Assembly: GCF_900163965.1 (NCBI RefSeq)
Contig: NZ_FULE01000029.1
Coordinates: 1-64,000 of the forward strand
Direction of reading: 5' to 3'
Source of the DNA: Vibrio ruber DSM 16370
GTDB lineage: Bacteria > Pseudomonadota > Gammaproteobacteria > Enterobacterales > Vibrionaceae
DNA: 64,000 nucleotides
Shown here: positions 20,313 to 30,478 of the stretch, piece after piece
Numbering within the stretch: position 1 is the stretch's first letter
Layout: every line of letters begins with the position of its first letter
The notes under the pieces: model-generated
What the model was told of the DNA's origin: nothing
Databases searched by the model: none
Seen by the model: the letters and a program-made list of their open reading frames with translations, nothing else
Position numbers and translations under genes: made by a program

Positions 20313-21284
20313 TTATGGTTTCCGTGCAATCAGAATCGCTCTTCTTGGTGCTGGGTAACCTTCAATGGTTTTCTTCGGGTCTGTCGTGTCCAGATAGTCC
20401 GGCAATGAGTTATGAGTCATCCATGTGGTTGTCCGTTGCTCTTCTGCCGATGTATCGTTCTCATCGGCAATCACGACGTCAGTGAATCCACATTTCTCCA
20501 ACCATACCTTTAATGCAAGTGCCGAAGGAAAGAAGTACACATTGCGCATTTGCGCGTAGCGATCATTCGGCACCAAAACAGCGGTTTCATCCCCTTCGAT
20601 AACCAATGTTTCCAGAATCAGTTCTCCGCCTGAAATCAGTTGATCTTTTAACTGTAACAAATGGTCCAGCGGTGAACGACGATGGTACAGCACGCCCATA
20701 CTAAACACCGTATCAAATGCTTCCAGTTTAGGGAGCGCTTCGATACCTAATGGCAATAAATGTGCCCGTTGGTCGTTGCCCATTAATCGCCGTATTGCTT
20801 CAAACTGAATTAAAAACAGGTGAGAGGGGTCTACGCCGACACACAGACGAGCACCTTCTCCCAGCATCCGCCACATATGGTAGCCATTACCACAGCCGAC
20901 ATCGAGCACATTTCGATTTTTCAGCGGAGAAATATGTGGTAGGACACGATCCCATTTCCAGTCTGAACGCCATTCCGTGTCAATATGGATACCATGAATG
21001 TGATAAGGCCCTTTACGCCACGGATGAAATGTTTTCAGCAGATTTTCCAGCTTTTTTTGTTCCCCGTCAGCTAAAGGCACCTGATTCCGAATGGCAACCT
21101 CTGTTTTCAGTTCTACCCGATCAGGGGTGAATGTCGGGAGCTTATTTAATGATCGCATCCAGCGTTCAAAATCACCGTGTGAATCATTCTGCCAGGCTGT
21201 CAGTTGCTGAGGTAAAACATTCAGCCAAGGTTGAAGGCGTTGATCTTGCGCGATGAGCTGATAGAAATTAGCAAAGTTAAACAT
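20313..21284 (-). CDS. cmoB: tRNA U34 carboxymethyltransferase CmoB
   Basis: This enzyme converts 5-hydroxyuridine at tRNA position 34 to cmo5U using carboxy-SAM made by CmoA. It has 323 residues, the family length. The CmoB-specific N-terminus ([19 protein letters not shown]) and the segment [20 protein letters not shown] are present. The Rossmann motif [15 protein letters not shown] and the C-terminal [14 protein letters not shown] are also there. It lies 106 bases downstream of cmoA; a GGGCAAAT / ATTTGCCC hairpin (21362-21382) sits between them. Confidence 0.97.
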   Translation of the reverse strand: MFNFANFYQLIAQDQRLQPWLNVLPQQLTAWQNDSHGDFERWMRSLNKLPTFTPDRVELKTEVAIRNQVPLADGEQKKLENLLKTFHPWRKGPYHIHGIHIDTEWRSDWKWDRVLPHISPLKNRNVLDVGCGNGYHMWRMLGEGARLCVGVDPSHLFLIQFEAIRRLMGNDQRAHLLPLGIEALPKLEAFDTVFSMGVLYHRRSPLDHLLQLKDQLISGGELILETLVIEGDETAVLVPNDRYAQMRNVYFFPSALALKVWLEKCGFTDVVIADENDTSAEEQRTTTWMTHNSLPDYLDTTDPKKTIEGYPAPRRAILIARKP

Positions 21285-21390
21285 TGAATCGAGTATCCTG
21301 CGAACGAAAAATAAAACTGGGAATATCCTCAGCAGAGAAAGGCGCTGTTTCGCCTGAAGTCGGGCAAATCATTAATTTGCCCTGCCAACA

Positions 21391-22137
<747 letters not shown>

Positions 22138-22219
22138 CTATGACAAACTGCGATAGGGGCAGAACCAAGAAAAGGGGCGTATTTTATGCAATAACTGGGT
22201 GATTGTCATCATGGGCAGA

Positions 22220-23089
22220 TTAGAACATGCTGATCTGGTTATCGGCAGTCGCACCGGGAAAAGGGGGAAGATCAGGTAATCCGACCTGCTGTTGTAGCTG
22301 TTGATACAGGCGTTGTGCCAATTCGGGAGCGAGTTGGTTATCCGGGGTATGAATCATCAGATAGGGTTGTTTCCCTTGCGCAATCCATGTCGGAAGTTTT
22401 TGTATCCAAGGCGCGAAAAAGGCATCATTCTCAACCATCTCCGGGTGGCCGATAAAACGAACCATTGGACGATTCGCTGTAGCAATCGCATGAACAGGAA
22501 CCCGAGGTTTTTTCTTATGCGCATCGATGATTGCATCGCTGTTCGGCAGCGCGGCAAATACAGGACGACTATCCATAATAATGCGATCCGCCTGAGTTTC
22601 GACCAGCCATTGATTGAATCGTTTTTCGTCGGAGCCTTTGTGAAAAAAGGCCGGATGACGGACTTCGACGCCTAAAGGGTAATCAGCCGGAAAGTAACGA
22701 CAGAAACGTTGTAACACTGGAAGCTGTGCCGGACTGAACACCGCAGGGAGTTGAATCGTCCATAGGCCAACCCTCTCGTGCAGAGGTGCCATCAATTGCA
22801 TAAAATGGTTCAGTAGATCTTCACAGCCATTCAACATCAACTCATGAGTGATTTGTTTGGGTAATTTAAAGGTAAATCTGAAGTCCGGGCCGGTAGCCGC
22901 TTTCCAGTTGGCAACCGTGGTGGGGGAAGGGGATGCATAGAATGTTGTATTCCCTTCGACAGTGTGAAAAACTTGCGCGTACTTTTCGAGTCTCTCGGCA
23001 ACGGAAGTACCTCGCCCATACAGGGTTTGCTGCCATTGTGGGTGTGACCAGAGTGTGAGTCCGAGTCGGATAGGAAGTGTGTTTGTCAT
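22220..23089 (-). CDS. DUF72 family protein (YecE-like)
   Basis: The 289-residue protein is a TIM-barrel-like DUF72 member. It shows RLGLTLWSHPQW at the start, the family hallmark VEGNTTFYASPS, and the segment FRFTFKLPKQITHELML. It has no proven enzymatic activity that I know of. It is the first of a leftward DUF72-cmoA-cmoB group, with spacings of about 100 bases, and is divergent from aspS. Confidence 0.9.
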   Translation of the reverse strand: MTNTLPIRLGLTLWSHPQWQQTLYGRGTSVAERLEKYAQVFHTVEGNTTFYASPSPTTVANWKAATGPDFRFTFKLPKQITHELMLNGCEDLLNHFMQLMAPLHERVGLWTIQLPAVFSPAQLPVLQRFCRYFPADYPLGVEVRHPAFFHKGSDEKRFNQWLVETQADRIIMDSRPVFAALPNSDAIIDAHKKKPRVPVHAIATANRPMVRFIGHPEMVENDAFFAPWIQKLPTWIAQGKQPYLMIHTPDNQLAPELAQRLYQQLQQQVGLPDLPPFPGATADNQISMF

Positions 23090-23422
23090 TTTTTCAATTT
23101 AAATTGTGCCAAATACGCGATATCGTTTTGAAGAAGCCGGTCTTTTAGCGCTATAATCAGCGCCTACTTTTTTACACCGTTATATACGGTGACAACTGCG
23201 ACTGAGTTATGAATGTAGCGATGCTCTTCAGGTTTACCGAGTCATCGAATAGTGTGATCCAATGCAACGTGATTATCAAATATTGAATCAGCATTGTATG
23301 TCGGAATCACTTGGTTGAACAGTCGCACAGTTATTTAGGATATTTTGTTGTTGTCCGCTGGTTTGGAAATGAAAGCGGGCAGTGAAGATTTGAATCAGTT
23401 ATTGGAAATTGGGAAACTCATT
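23090..23422 (+). promoter_or_regulatory. aspS upstream region with a sigma-70 promoter
   Basis: This is a 333-base divergent region. A promoter is visible: TTGAAG (23128-23133), 18-base spacer, TATAAT (23152-23157). A hairpin CACCGTTATATACGGTG follows near 23177-23193, just after the expected start site, leaving an aspS leader of about 260 bases. I see no known riboswitch or leader-peptide attenuator in it. The aspS frame stays open upstream to 23345, but with no homology to the family. Confidence 0.6.
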
Positions 23423-25195
23423 ATGCGTAGCCATTATTGTGGTCACCTCAACAAGTCCCTTGTCGGGCAGAATGTAGAACTTTGTGGTTGGGTGAATCGT
23501 CGTCGGGATCTGGGCGGCCTGATCTTTATTGATATGCGAGATCGTGAAGGACTGGTTCAGGTTGTTGTTGACCCTGATATGGCAGATATCTTTGAGGTTG
23601 CCAACCAACTGCGTAGTGAGTTTTGTATTCGGTTGACCGGTGAAGTCAGAGCGCGTCCGGATTCTCAGATTAATCGCGATATGGCGACCGGAGAGGTTGA
23701 AATCCTTGCCACTGAGCTGGAAATTATCAACCGCTCTGACGTATTGCCATTGGACTTTAATCAGAAAAACTCTGAAGAGCAGCGTTTGAAATATCGCTAT
23801 CTGGACTTACGTCGTCCGGAAATGAGTGACCGCATCAAATTACGTGCGCGTGCGTCAAGCTTTGTGCGCCGTTTCCTCGACGGACAAGGGTTTCTCGATA
23901 TTGAAACACCGGTTCTGACCAAAGCAACACCGGAAGGTGCACGTGACTATCTTGTGCCGAGCCGGGTTCATAAAGGTAAATTCTATGCATTGCCGCAGTC
24001 ACCTCAGTTGTTTAAGCAATTGCTGATGATGTCCGGCTTTGACCGTTATTATCAGATTGTGAAGTGTTTCCGCGATGAAGACTTACGGGCCGATCGCCAG
24101 CCCGAATTTACGCAGATCGATATTGAAACGTCATTTATGACCGCTGACGAAGTGCGTGCTGTGACCGAAAAAATGGTCCGCGAGATGTGGCAGGAACTGC
24201 TGGATGTCGATTTGGGCGCATTTCCGGTGATGAAATATAGTGAAGCAATGCGTCGTTTCGGCAGTGATAAGCCTGACCTGCGTAACCCGCTGGAACTGGT
24301 CGATGTTGCTGATTTAGTCAAAGATGTTGAGTTTAAAGTCTTCGCTGGCCCTGCCAATGATGCCAAAGGCCGGGTTGCCGTAATTCGTGTTCCCGGTGGT
24401 GCAAGCCTGACGCGTAAACAGATTGACGGATACGGTGAATTTGTATCGATCTACGGTGCGAAAGGGTTGGCATGGTTGAAAGTCAATGATCGCGCAGCCG
24501 GTCTGGAAGGGATTCAGTCACCGGTGGCTAAATTCTTGTCTGAGTCGGTGATTGAAGCGATTCTGGAGCGCACGCAGGCGCAAAGCGGCGACATCATTCT
24601 CTTTGGTGCCGATAAAGCCAACGTTGTGTCAGAAGCGTTGGGTGCGCTGCGGTTAAAACTGGGGACTGACTTGTCACTGACCGATGAGTCTGCCTGGGCG
24701 CCACTTTGGGTGGTTGATTTCCCAATGTTTGAAGAAGATGACGAAGGTCAGCTTCATGCGATGCACCATCCGTTCACTTCACCATTAGGTGTCACCGCTG
24801 ATGAGTTAAAAGCTAATCCGGCCAATGTCAATTCCAATGCCTATGATATGGTCTTGAATGGTTATGAAGTCGGTGGGGGTTCGGTTCGTATCCATGATTC
24901 TGCAATGCAAACAGCGGTATTTGATATTTTAGGCATTGAAGAAGATGAGCAGCGTCGGAAATTCGGCTTCTTATTGGATGCCCTGAAATTCGGTACACCG
25001 CCTCATGCCGGTTTAGCTTTTGGTTTTGACCGTCTGGTGATGCTGCTTTGTGGTACAGAAAATATCCGTGATGTGATTGCATTTCCGAAGACAACCGCGG
25101 CAGCTTGCCCGATGACGGAAGCGCCAAGTGAAGCGAACCCCGCCGCACTTGAAGAGCTGGCGATTGCTGTGCGTGCTAAATTTGAAAATGTTTGA
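23423..25195 (+). CDS. aspS: Aspartyl-tRNA synthetase
   Basis: This is a class II synthetase charging tRNA-Asp. Starting at ATG 23423 ([16 protein letters not shown]) it has 590 residues, the same as E. coli AspS. The OB-fold anticodon-binding domain is at residues 15-105. Class II motif 1 lies around [17 protein letters not shown]. Motif 2 is [18 protein letters not shown]. The bacterial insertion domain covers about residues 285-420. Motif 3 is [13 protein letters not shown]. The frame upstream of 23423 is open but not conserved. Confidence 0.97.
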   Translation: MRSHYCGHLNKSLVGQNVELCGWVNRRRDLGGLIFIDMRDREGLVQVVVDPDMADIFEVANQLRSEFCIRLTGEVRARPDSQINRDMATGEVEILATELEIINRSDVLPLDFNQKNSEEQRLKYRYLDLRRPEMSDRIKLRARASSFVRRFLDGQGFLDIETPVLTKATPEGARDYLVPSRVHKGKFYALPQSPQLFKQLLMMSGFDRYYQIVKCFRDEDLRADRQPEFTQIDIETSFMTADEVRAVTEKMVREMWQELLDVDLGAFPVMKYSEAMRRFGSDKPDLRNPLELVDVADLVKDVEFKVFAGPANDAKGRVAVIRVPGGASLTRKQIDGYGEFVSIYGAKGLAWLKVNDRAAGLEGIQSPVAKFLSESVIEAILERTQAQSGDIILFGADKANVVSEALGALRLKLGTDLSLTDESAWAPLWVVDFPMFEEDDEGQLHAMHHPFTSPLGVTADELKANPANVNSNAYDMVLNGYEVGGGSVRIHDSAMQTAVFDILGIEEDEQRRKFGFLLDALKFGTPPHAGLAFGFDRLVMLLCGTENIRDVIAFPKTTAAACPMTEAPSEANPAALEELAIAVRAKFENV

Positions 25196-25215
25196 TTAAG
25201 CGAAATGATGTAACA

Positions 25216-25238
25216 AAGGTGGCTTCTTGCCACCTTTT
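25216..25238 (+). terminator. Intrinsic terminator of aspS
   Basis: Stem AAGGTGGC / GCCACCTT with loop TTCTT is followed by T residues, 20 bases after the aspS stop. Confidence 0.85.
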
Positions 25239-25325
25239 TCGTATTTATTAGTATTAAAAGAAATAAGTTGTACAGGCAATTTGGCTCATATCTGGATTGC
25301 CCGCTCATGAACACAGGAAAATACT

Positions 25326-25907
25326 TTGGCCCAGATGTATTTTTATTACTCTGCAATGAATGCAGGGAAATCGACCACACTGCTTCAATCTTCTTTTAAC
25401 TATCGGGAGCGGGGCATGAACCCGGTGATTTATACCGCAGCGATCGATGACCGATACGGCGTTGGTAAAGTCAGTTCCCGAATCGGGTTAGAAGAAGAGG
25501 CTTATCTTTTTCGTGAGACTTCCGATCTATTTCAGGAAATTGACCAATTACATCAGCAGATGAAAGTGGACTGTATTTTGATCGACGAATGTCAGTTTCT
25601 GTCAAAAGAACAGGTGTATCAGTTGACGGATGTCGTCGATCGACTGGGCATCCCTGTTCTGTGTTATGGACTGCGATCTGATTTTAAAGGTGAGCTTTTT
25701 CCCGGAAGTCAGCATCTGTTAGCTTGGGCAGATAAATTAGTTGAGCTGAAAACCATTTGCCATTGCGGCAAAAAAGCCAATATGGTCGTGCGTGTCGATG
25801 CGCAAGGGCAACCGATTGCCGAAGGTGCTCAGGTTGATATCGGTGGCAATGACCGTTATGTCTCCGTCTGCCGGAAACACTATAAAGAGGCCTTGGGGCG
25901 GCTCTGA
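25326..25907 (+). CDS. tdk: Thymidine kinase (type II, TK1-like)
   Basis: This enzyme phosphorylates thymidine in nucleoside salvage. It has 193 residues from a TTG start at 25326, supported by an AGGAAAA Shine-Dalgarno 8 bases upstream and by exact match to the family start [15 protein letters not shown]. The P-loop SAMNAGKS is at residues 9-16. DECQFL is the Walker B-like catalytic segment. The structural zinc site uses CHCGKK and a C-terminal CRKHY. The lasso loop contains [12 protein letters not shown]. Confidence 0.96.
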   Translation: MAQMYFYYSAMNAGKSTTLLQSSFNYRERGMNPVIYTAAIDDRYGVGKVSSRIGLEEEAYLFRETSDLFQEIDQLHQQMKVDCILIDECQFLSKEQVYQLTDVVDRLGIPVLCYGLRSDFKGELFPGSQHLLAWADKLVELKTICHCGKKANMVVRVDAQGQPIAEGAQVDIGGNDRYVSVCRKHYKEALGRL

Positions 25908-25925
25908 TTCGCCCCGGAGGAGTCG

Positions 25926-26756
25926 TTATAGGTAGCGAAGTGTGTCCAGTGTGTTTTGATAATGAAACTGATAGCCGCAGTGGCGAAGTTTGTCGCTGCT
26001 GATACGTTTATCTTCTTGTGCAACAACCGGAGGTAAATCAGCTTCTGATGAGACACTGTCCAATGCTGCTTGATAAAATTCTGCTTTACTGACGGTTTGT
26101 GGCGTAGTGACGTTAAAAATCCCGGAGAGTTCTTGTTCAAGGATATAACGGATACTGCCAATGGCATCATCAAGATGCAGCATATTTGCCGGTGCGAGTG
26201 AGCTGACTTGTTTGAGCCGCGGAACAAACCGGGCCGGGTGGCGTTTGGGGCCGATTAATCCGCTAAAGCGCAGGATGGCATAATCCAGTCCGCTATCGAT
26301 CACATGCTGCTCTGCTGTGAGTAAGATCCGGGCTGATTCACTAAAATCAGCATTTGCCTGCGCGAGCATCAGGCTCGCATCTTGTTCTGTCATGATACCG
26401 GGATGACTGGGATAAACACCCGTTGTGCTGATCATCACTAACTTTTTCACTTGCACGATTTTGCATTGCTCGATCAGGTAGCGCCAATAATGCGCATATT
26501 CATCCTGCTTATTCTGTCTGAATCCGGGAGGAAAGCAGCCAATCACAATTTCTGCATTTTGGGCTGTCAGTGTTTCCGCTAAAGGATGTTCAGACTGTTC
26601 GAAATCAAAGCAGAAACTGCGAATCCCCTCAAGCTTTAGCGCATCAGCGCCTGCAGGTGTGGTTTTGCTGGCAAAAACGCGGCAAGAATCAGACAAGTGA
26701 TGTGACAGCGGTAAACCAAGCCAGCCGGCGCCAATAATCGTGATATGTTTCGTCAT
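25926..26756 (-). CDS. NAD(P)-binding SDR-like protein (YeeZ-type epimerase family)
   Basis: The 276-residue protein opens with the dinucleotide-binding motif TIIGAGWLGLPLSHHL and contains STTGVYPS, a position typical of extended SDR enzymes. It resembles E. coli YeeZ, whose reaction is not established. It converges with tdk (18 bases apart) and is followed 5' by a small conserved gene at 26766-27008, with which it probably forms an operon. Confidence 0.8.
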   Translation of the reverse strand: MTKHITIIGAGWLGLPLSHHLSDSCRVFASKTTPAGADALKLEGIRSFCFDFEQSEHPLAETLTAQNAEIVIGCFPPGFRQNKQDEYAHYWRYLIEQCKIVQVKKLVMISTTGVYPSHPGIMTEQDASLMLAQANADFSESARILLTAEQHVIDSGLDYAILRFSGLIGPKRHPARFVPRLKQVSSLAPANMLHLDDAIGSIRYILEQELSGIFNVTTPQTVSKAEFYQAALDSVSSEADLPPVVAQEDKRISSDKLRHCGYQFHYQNTLDTLRYL

Positions 26757-26765
26757 ATTGGATAT

Positions 26766-27008
26766 TTATTCCGATTCCTGAGCCAGCACGCGAAGAATGC
26801 GGTCAGCATCCTGAGCGATTTCAATGCCTTCATCGGTTAAATACCCCCCGTCCGGATGGGTACACAGTTTTTTCCGATAGAGGGCATCAACGGCATCTTG
26901 TACTTTCTTTTCGGCAGTTTTGTGGACTTTAATGCCGGTATCACGACTATTCAGATCAAACTGAAGCAGTAAATTGAGCTCATTAAGTTGCTGCGCAGTA
27001 AATTTCAT
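26766..27008 (-). CDS. Small conserved protein, TIGR02647-like
   Basis: The 80-residue soluble protein starts MKFTAQQLNELNLLLQFDL and contains KVHKTAEKKVQDAVDALYRKK and GYLTDEG. I recognise this as the small uncharacterised gammaproteobacterial family TIGR02647, which looks like a winged-helix fold. It lies 9 bases upstream of the SDR gene. Function unknown. Confidence 0.75.
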   Translation of the reverse strand: MKFTAQQLNELNLLLQFDLNSRDTGIKVHKTAEKKVQDAVDALYRKKLCTHPDGGYLTDEGIEIAQDADRILRVLAQESE

Positions 27009-27189
27009 AGTGTCACCTATTCACAAATGGATGGCATTACCATAGAAATAACTGCTGTATATCGCAACAGTTGAATGTTGAAATTGTTATGTCAGGTGAA
27101 TAATCTGACAGGCTTTATCAGGCCAATCAGCGAGATTGGCATCATTTGGATGTAAAATAGGCAAATGATTCAAAAAGCAAAAAATTTTG

Positions 27190-27217
27190 TTGACTGCATT
27201 GGGTGAATCCGTAGAAT
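27190..27217 (+). promoter_or_regulatory. Promoter of the tRNA-Cys-Gly operon
   Basis: TTGACT (27190-27195), 16-base spacer, TAGAAT (27212-27217), about 50 bases upstream of the mature tRNA-Cys. A near-homologous promoter precedes the tRNA-Leu-Gly pair at 33003-33030. Confidence 0.75.
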
Positions 27218-27267
27218 GCGAACCCGTATCAGAAATGGTGATTTTATCTTTTCGATGCATCTAGGTT

Positions 27268-27341
27268 GGCGCGTTGGCAGAGTGGCTATGCAGCGGATTG
27301 CAAATCCGTGGACCTCGGTTCGACTCCGGGACGCGCCTCCA
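27268..27341 (+). tRNA. tRNA-Cys (GCA)
   Basis: This 74-base gene includes the encoded CCA. The acceptor GGCGCGT pairs with ACGCGCC, the anticodon arm CGGAT/ATCCG has loop TTGCAAA with anticodon GCA, and the T arm carries GGTTCGACTCC. The discriminator base is U, as required for tRNA-Cys. Confidence 0.97.
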
Positions 27342-27361
27342 TCCTCTTCTGAGACTTCAAT

Positions 27362-27437
27362 GCGACACTAGCTCAGTTGGTAGAGCGCAACCTTGCCAAG
27401 GTTGAGGTCACGGGTTCGAACCCCGTGTGTCGCTCCA
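27362..27437 (+). tRNA. tRNA-Gly (GCC), copy 1
   Basis: This 76-base gene ends in CCA. The acceptor GCGACAC pairs with GTGTCGC, and the anticodon stem CAACC/GGTTG encloses TTGCCAA (anticodon GCC). It lies 20 bases after tRNA-Cys in the same transcript. Copy 2 at 33199 differs by two compensated base pairs. Confidence 0.97.
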
Positions 27438-27667
27438 AATTTTCTCCCCCTTATCTCTCTTTCTGCTCAGGCAGTCTCACTGTCGTAAATATGCTTTTAT
27501 ATTCCTTATCCTCGTTTCGATCTCCTTGTTTTCGTTCAATGACATTGTGCTAATCAGAATGTGAACTTGAGCCTATATTGTTATGATAAATGATGAAATA
27601 GGCTAGACTTACACGTCACCTCATAGTATTTTGAACACTGTTTTTTATTTTGGTGTGATGAGAAATT

Positions 27668-28663
27668 ATGGCATTCGATATTGTTTCCAGTGGTATCTAT
27701 TTACCTAAAAATCGGTGGTCTTCGGAGCAAATGGACGCTTTTCTGGCGTTGCCAGTCGGGACGTGCAACAAAAGATTTGGTGTGGCATACCGACATGTGG
27801 CCGGAGAGACGGAAAGCGCGATCGAAATGGGTCGCAGGGCAGTCGAAGATTGCTTAAGCCAGACAGAATTAAACCTCTCTGATATCGACTTGGTGATTTA
27901 TGCCAGCGGAACACATCATCAGTCATTACCTTATGATGCATCCGCATTGCTGGCTGCTCTTGATGCACCATTCGGTGTCGAAAGCTTCGATTTAAATAGC
28001 ACCTGTTTATCATTTTTAACGGCACTGGATTTATCTCACAGCCTTTTTTTAGCCAAGCGTTATCAGCGTATTCTGATCGTCACCAGTGAGGTGGCAACGG
28101 GTGTAACGCTAAACCGCTCTTTTCCGCCGCAGAAAGAAACGGCCACATTATTTGCTGACGGTGCAGCAGCATTTTTACTTGCAGCCAATGAGCAGAGTCC
28201 CGGACTCATTGCCCGGCGTTTTGAAACCCATCATTCCGGGTATCAGTATTGTCAGATTCCCGGGGGCGGCAGTTTTCTCAATCCGCACCGGATCTCCCAT
28301 GATGAAAATCTCGATGTATGCCGCTTTTTTATGGATGGTAAAAATCTGTTTCGCAAGGTCGCTCAGGTATTACCGACGTTTCTGAAGGCAGGATTAGAGT
28401 CGGTACAACTAACGCCAGCAGATATTGATTATTTACTGCCTCATCAGGCGAGCTTTCGGGCCTTAGCAAAAATGCCCAAAATTACCGGATTTGCAGCCGA
28501 GCAGGTTATTAATCGTTTTCCGACTTTGGGTAATCAGGTGGCAGCGTCTATTCCAATTAATCTTCATTTGCTGAGACAGGAACCGGATACAAAAGGGAAA
28601 AGTGTGTTACTGATGGGATCGGCTGCGGGGCTATCCCTTGGGATGGGACTGATTTATCTATGA
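27668..28663 (+). CDS. Beta-ketoacyl-ACP synthase III-like (thiolase-fold) enzyme
   Basis: The 331-residue protein has the KAS III fold with a full catalytic triad: Cys113 in NSTCLSF, His259 in LLPHQAS and Asn289 in LGNQVAAS. It is not the housekeeping FabH by context. It is the first gene of a five-gene operon whose next members are a reductase/epimerase, an MBL hydrolase, an adenylating enzyme and an ATP-grasp ligase. I infer decarboxylative or head-to-head Claisen condensation of acyl thioesters (FabH- or OleA-like). The 230 bases upstream, after tRNA-Gly, must hold the operon promoter. The stop overlaps the next start by 4 bases. Confidence 0.85.
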   Translation: MAFDIVSSGIYLPKNRWSSEQMDAFLALPVGTCNKRFGVAYRHVAGETESAIEMGRRAVEDCLSQTELNLSDIDLVIYASGTHHQSLPYDASALLAALDAPFGVESFDLNSTCLSFLTALDLSHSLFLAKRYQRILIVTSEVATGVTLNRSFPPQKETATLFADGAAAFLLAANEQSPGLIARRFETHHSGYQYCQIPGGGSFLNPHRISHDENLDVCRFFMDGKNLFRKVAQVLPTFLKAGLESVQLTPADIDYLLPHQASFRALAKMPKITGFAAEQVINRFPTLGNQVAASIPINLHLLRQEPDTKGKSVLLMGSAAGLSLGMGLIYL

Positions 28664-29646
28664 AAATTCTCATTACCGGCGGCAGCGGTATGTTGGGTAG
28701 TGCGCTGATACGATTATTTCATCAGCAGCATCAACTCCGTTTTATCGCCAGGAACCGGAAGATTGCCGAGCAGCTCGAACGTGATTTTACCGCCGTCGCG
28801 TATTTACTGGATTTAAATGATCGCACAGCGTTGATCAAAGCCTGTGAGGGGGTTGATGCCATCATTCACTGTGCAGCACTCTCCAGCCCCTGGGGAACAT
28901 ACGAGCAATTTTTTCAAGCCAATGTAGCCGCGACTCAGAATTTAGTTGAAGCGGCCCGCATTCAGCATGTATCGCATTTGGTTCATATCTCCACGACCAG
29001 TGTTTATTTTGACTACGCTGACCGATGGGCCATTACCGAAAATGATGCGCTGGCGCGTCAATGGTGTAATGACTATGCGAAAACCAAATATCACGCGGAG
29101 CGTGTAGTGGCAAACAGTCCGGTCAAGAGTGTTATTTTACGTCCGCGGGGAATTTTCGGCCCGAATGACCGGGCGATTGTCCCGCGTGTCATGAGTAGTG
29201 TATTCCGCGGACAACTACTGCTCCCATCGGGGCGCAATCCGGTGGTCGATTTAACCTGTGTCGATAACGTTGCCCATGCTGCCATGCTGGCTTGTACGCA
29301 AATTGAAAATCTGTCACACGGGGAGGTTTTCAATATCAGTAATGGCGAACCGATGCCGGTTGAAACACTGCTACAACAGTTGTTGACCGCACTGAATCGC
29401 CCGGTGACCATACGCCGACTCCCTTATGCGGTTTTACGACCATTACTGGCAGTGAATGAGTGGCTCCGTCATCGGCTGCCGGCCAATCCGGAGCCTCGTC
29501 TGACTTGCTATAGTGCCGGACTGCTGCATCATCATCAGACGTTGGATATCACCAAAGCGAGAGAAATTTTAGGCTATCAGCCCCATGTCACAATTAAACA
29601 AGGAATCGAGCAATATGTCAGATGGTTTGCAACTCAAAATCTTTGA
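28660..29646 (+). CDS. NAD(P)-dependent epimerase/dehydratase (extended SDR, 3-beta-HSD/OleD-like)
   Basis: The 328-residue protein starts with ILITGGSGMLGSALIRLF (Rossmann glycine motif) and has the active-site Tyr-x-x-x-Lys as DYAKTKYHAE, preceded by STTSVYF. The closing half (ILRPRGIFGPND, DLTCVDNVAHA) is typical of the 3-beta-hydroxysteroid dehydrogenase-like branch, which includes OleD ketoreductase. In context it may reduce the 3-oxo product of the KAS III-like enzyme. It overlaps the KAS gene by 4 bases and extends 32 bases into the start of the MBL gene. Confidence 0.85.
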   Translation: MKILITGGSGMLGSALIRLFHQQHQLRFIARNRKIAEQLERDFTAVAYLLDLNDRTALIKACEGVDAIIHCAALSSPWGTYEQFFQANVAATQNLVEAARIQHVSHLVHISTTSVYFDYADRWAITENDALARQWCNDYAKTKYHAERVVANSPVKSVILRPRGIFGPNDRAIVPRVMSSVFRGQLLLPSGRNPVVDLTCVDNVAHAAMLACTQIENLSHGEVFNISNGEPMPVETLLQQLLTALNRPVTIRRLPYAVLRPLLAVNEWLRHRLPANPEPRLTCYSAGLLHHHQTLDITKAREILGYQPHVTIKQGIEQYVRWFATQNL

Positions 29647-30478
29647 AGGAGGCTATTGTGTTCATCCGGGGTTTGTCGTCAAACCCGGCAGTGGTCTCAA
29701 ACCCAGAGCTTTTCCTGCGGCAGTTGCTTTAATTAAACATCCTGAACATGGCTATATTTTATTTGATACGGGATACCATCAACATTTTTTTGATACCACG
29801 CGCACTTTTCCGGAGCGGTTTTATGCATGGACAACCCCGTGTCATTTAAAGCATGGCGAAGATATTACGGCTCAACTCGGTCGTATCGGGATTGAGACAT
29901 CACAGGTCAGTCATTTGGTACTGTCTCATTTTCATGCCGATCATATTGCTGCGGTCAGAGAATTCGGGCAGGCAACCATTCATTGTGCCAAGGCTGGCTT
30001 TGATGCGCTTAAGAATCGCGGTCGATTCAGTGGTGTCAGAAAAGGTTATTTACGCCAATTGATTCCGGATGAGATGCAGCAGCCGTTACAGTTTCATAAC
30101 CAGTTTGAATGCCGAATAGATACACTGTTACCACAGCTAAACGGTGTTGAATTGTATTGTAAAGACTTGTTTGATGATGGTTTGCTGTATCTGGTCAGCC
30201 TGCCCGGACATGCCGCCGGTCAGATAGGGATGTTAGTCAGATTACATACGCAATGGCTATTTTTGTTAGCTGATGCCTGTTGGTTGATCGAGAGCCTCAG
30301 TGACAATCTGGATCAGCACTGGCTGGCGAATATCATTTGTGACGACACTAAAGCTTATCGCCAAACGCTGGCGCAACTTCGGTTATGTTACCGACTGGGC
30401 AGGGCAGATATTCGCTTTGTGCCTTCTCACTGCCTGACCAGTATTCGCTCACTCTGCGAGCAGGGGTGGCTAGAATGA
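29615..30478 (+). CDS. Metallo-beta-lactamase-fold hydrolase
   Basis: The start is set at ATG 29615 (MSDGLQLKIFEGGY), preceded by AAGGA, giving 287 residues. The zinc-binding HxHxDH motif is SHFHADHIAA, and further ligands lie in LPGHAAGQIGM and LLADACW. Members of this broad fold hydrolyse lactones, thioesters or phosphoesters. In this operon a thioesterase or lactonase role is plausible but unproven. The stop overlaps the start of the adenylating enzyme (ATGA). Confidence 0.82.
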   Translation: MSDGLQLKIFEGGYCVHPGFVVKPGSGLKPRAFPAAVALIKHPEHGYILFDTGYHQHFFDTTRTFPERFYAWTTPCHLKHGEDITAQLGRIGIETSQVSHLVLSHFHADHIAAVREFGQATIHCAKAGFDALKNRGRFSGVRKGYLRQLIPDEMQQPLQFHNQFECRIDTLLPQLNGVELYCKDLFDDGLLYLVSLPGHAAGQIGMLVRLHTQWLFLLADACWLIESLSDNLDQHWLANIICDDTKAYRQTLAQLRLCYRLGRADIRFVPSHCLTSIRSLCEQGWLE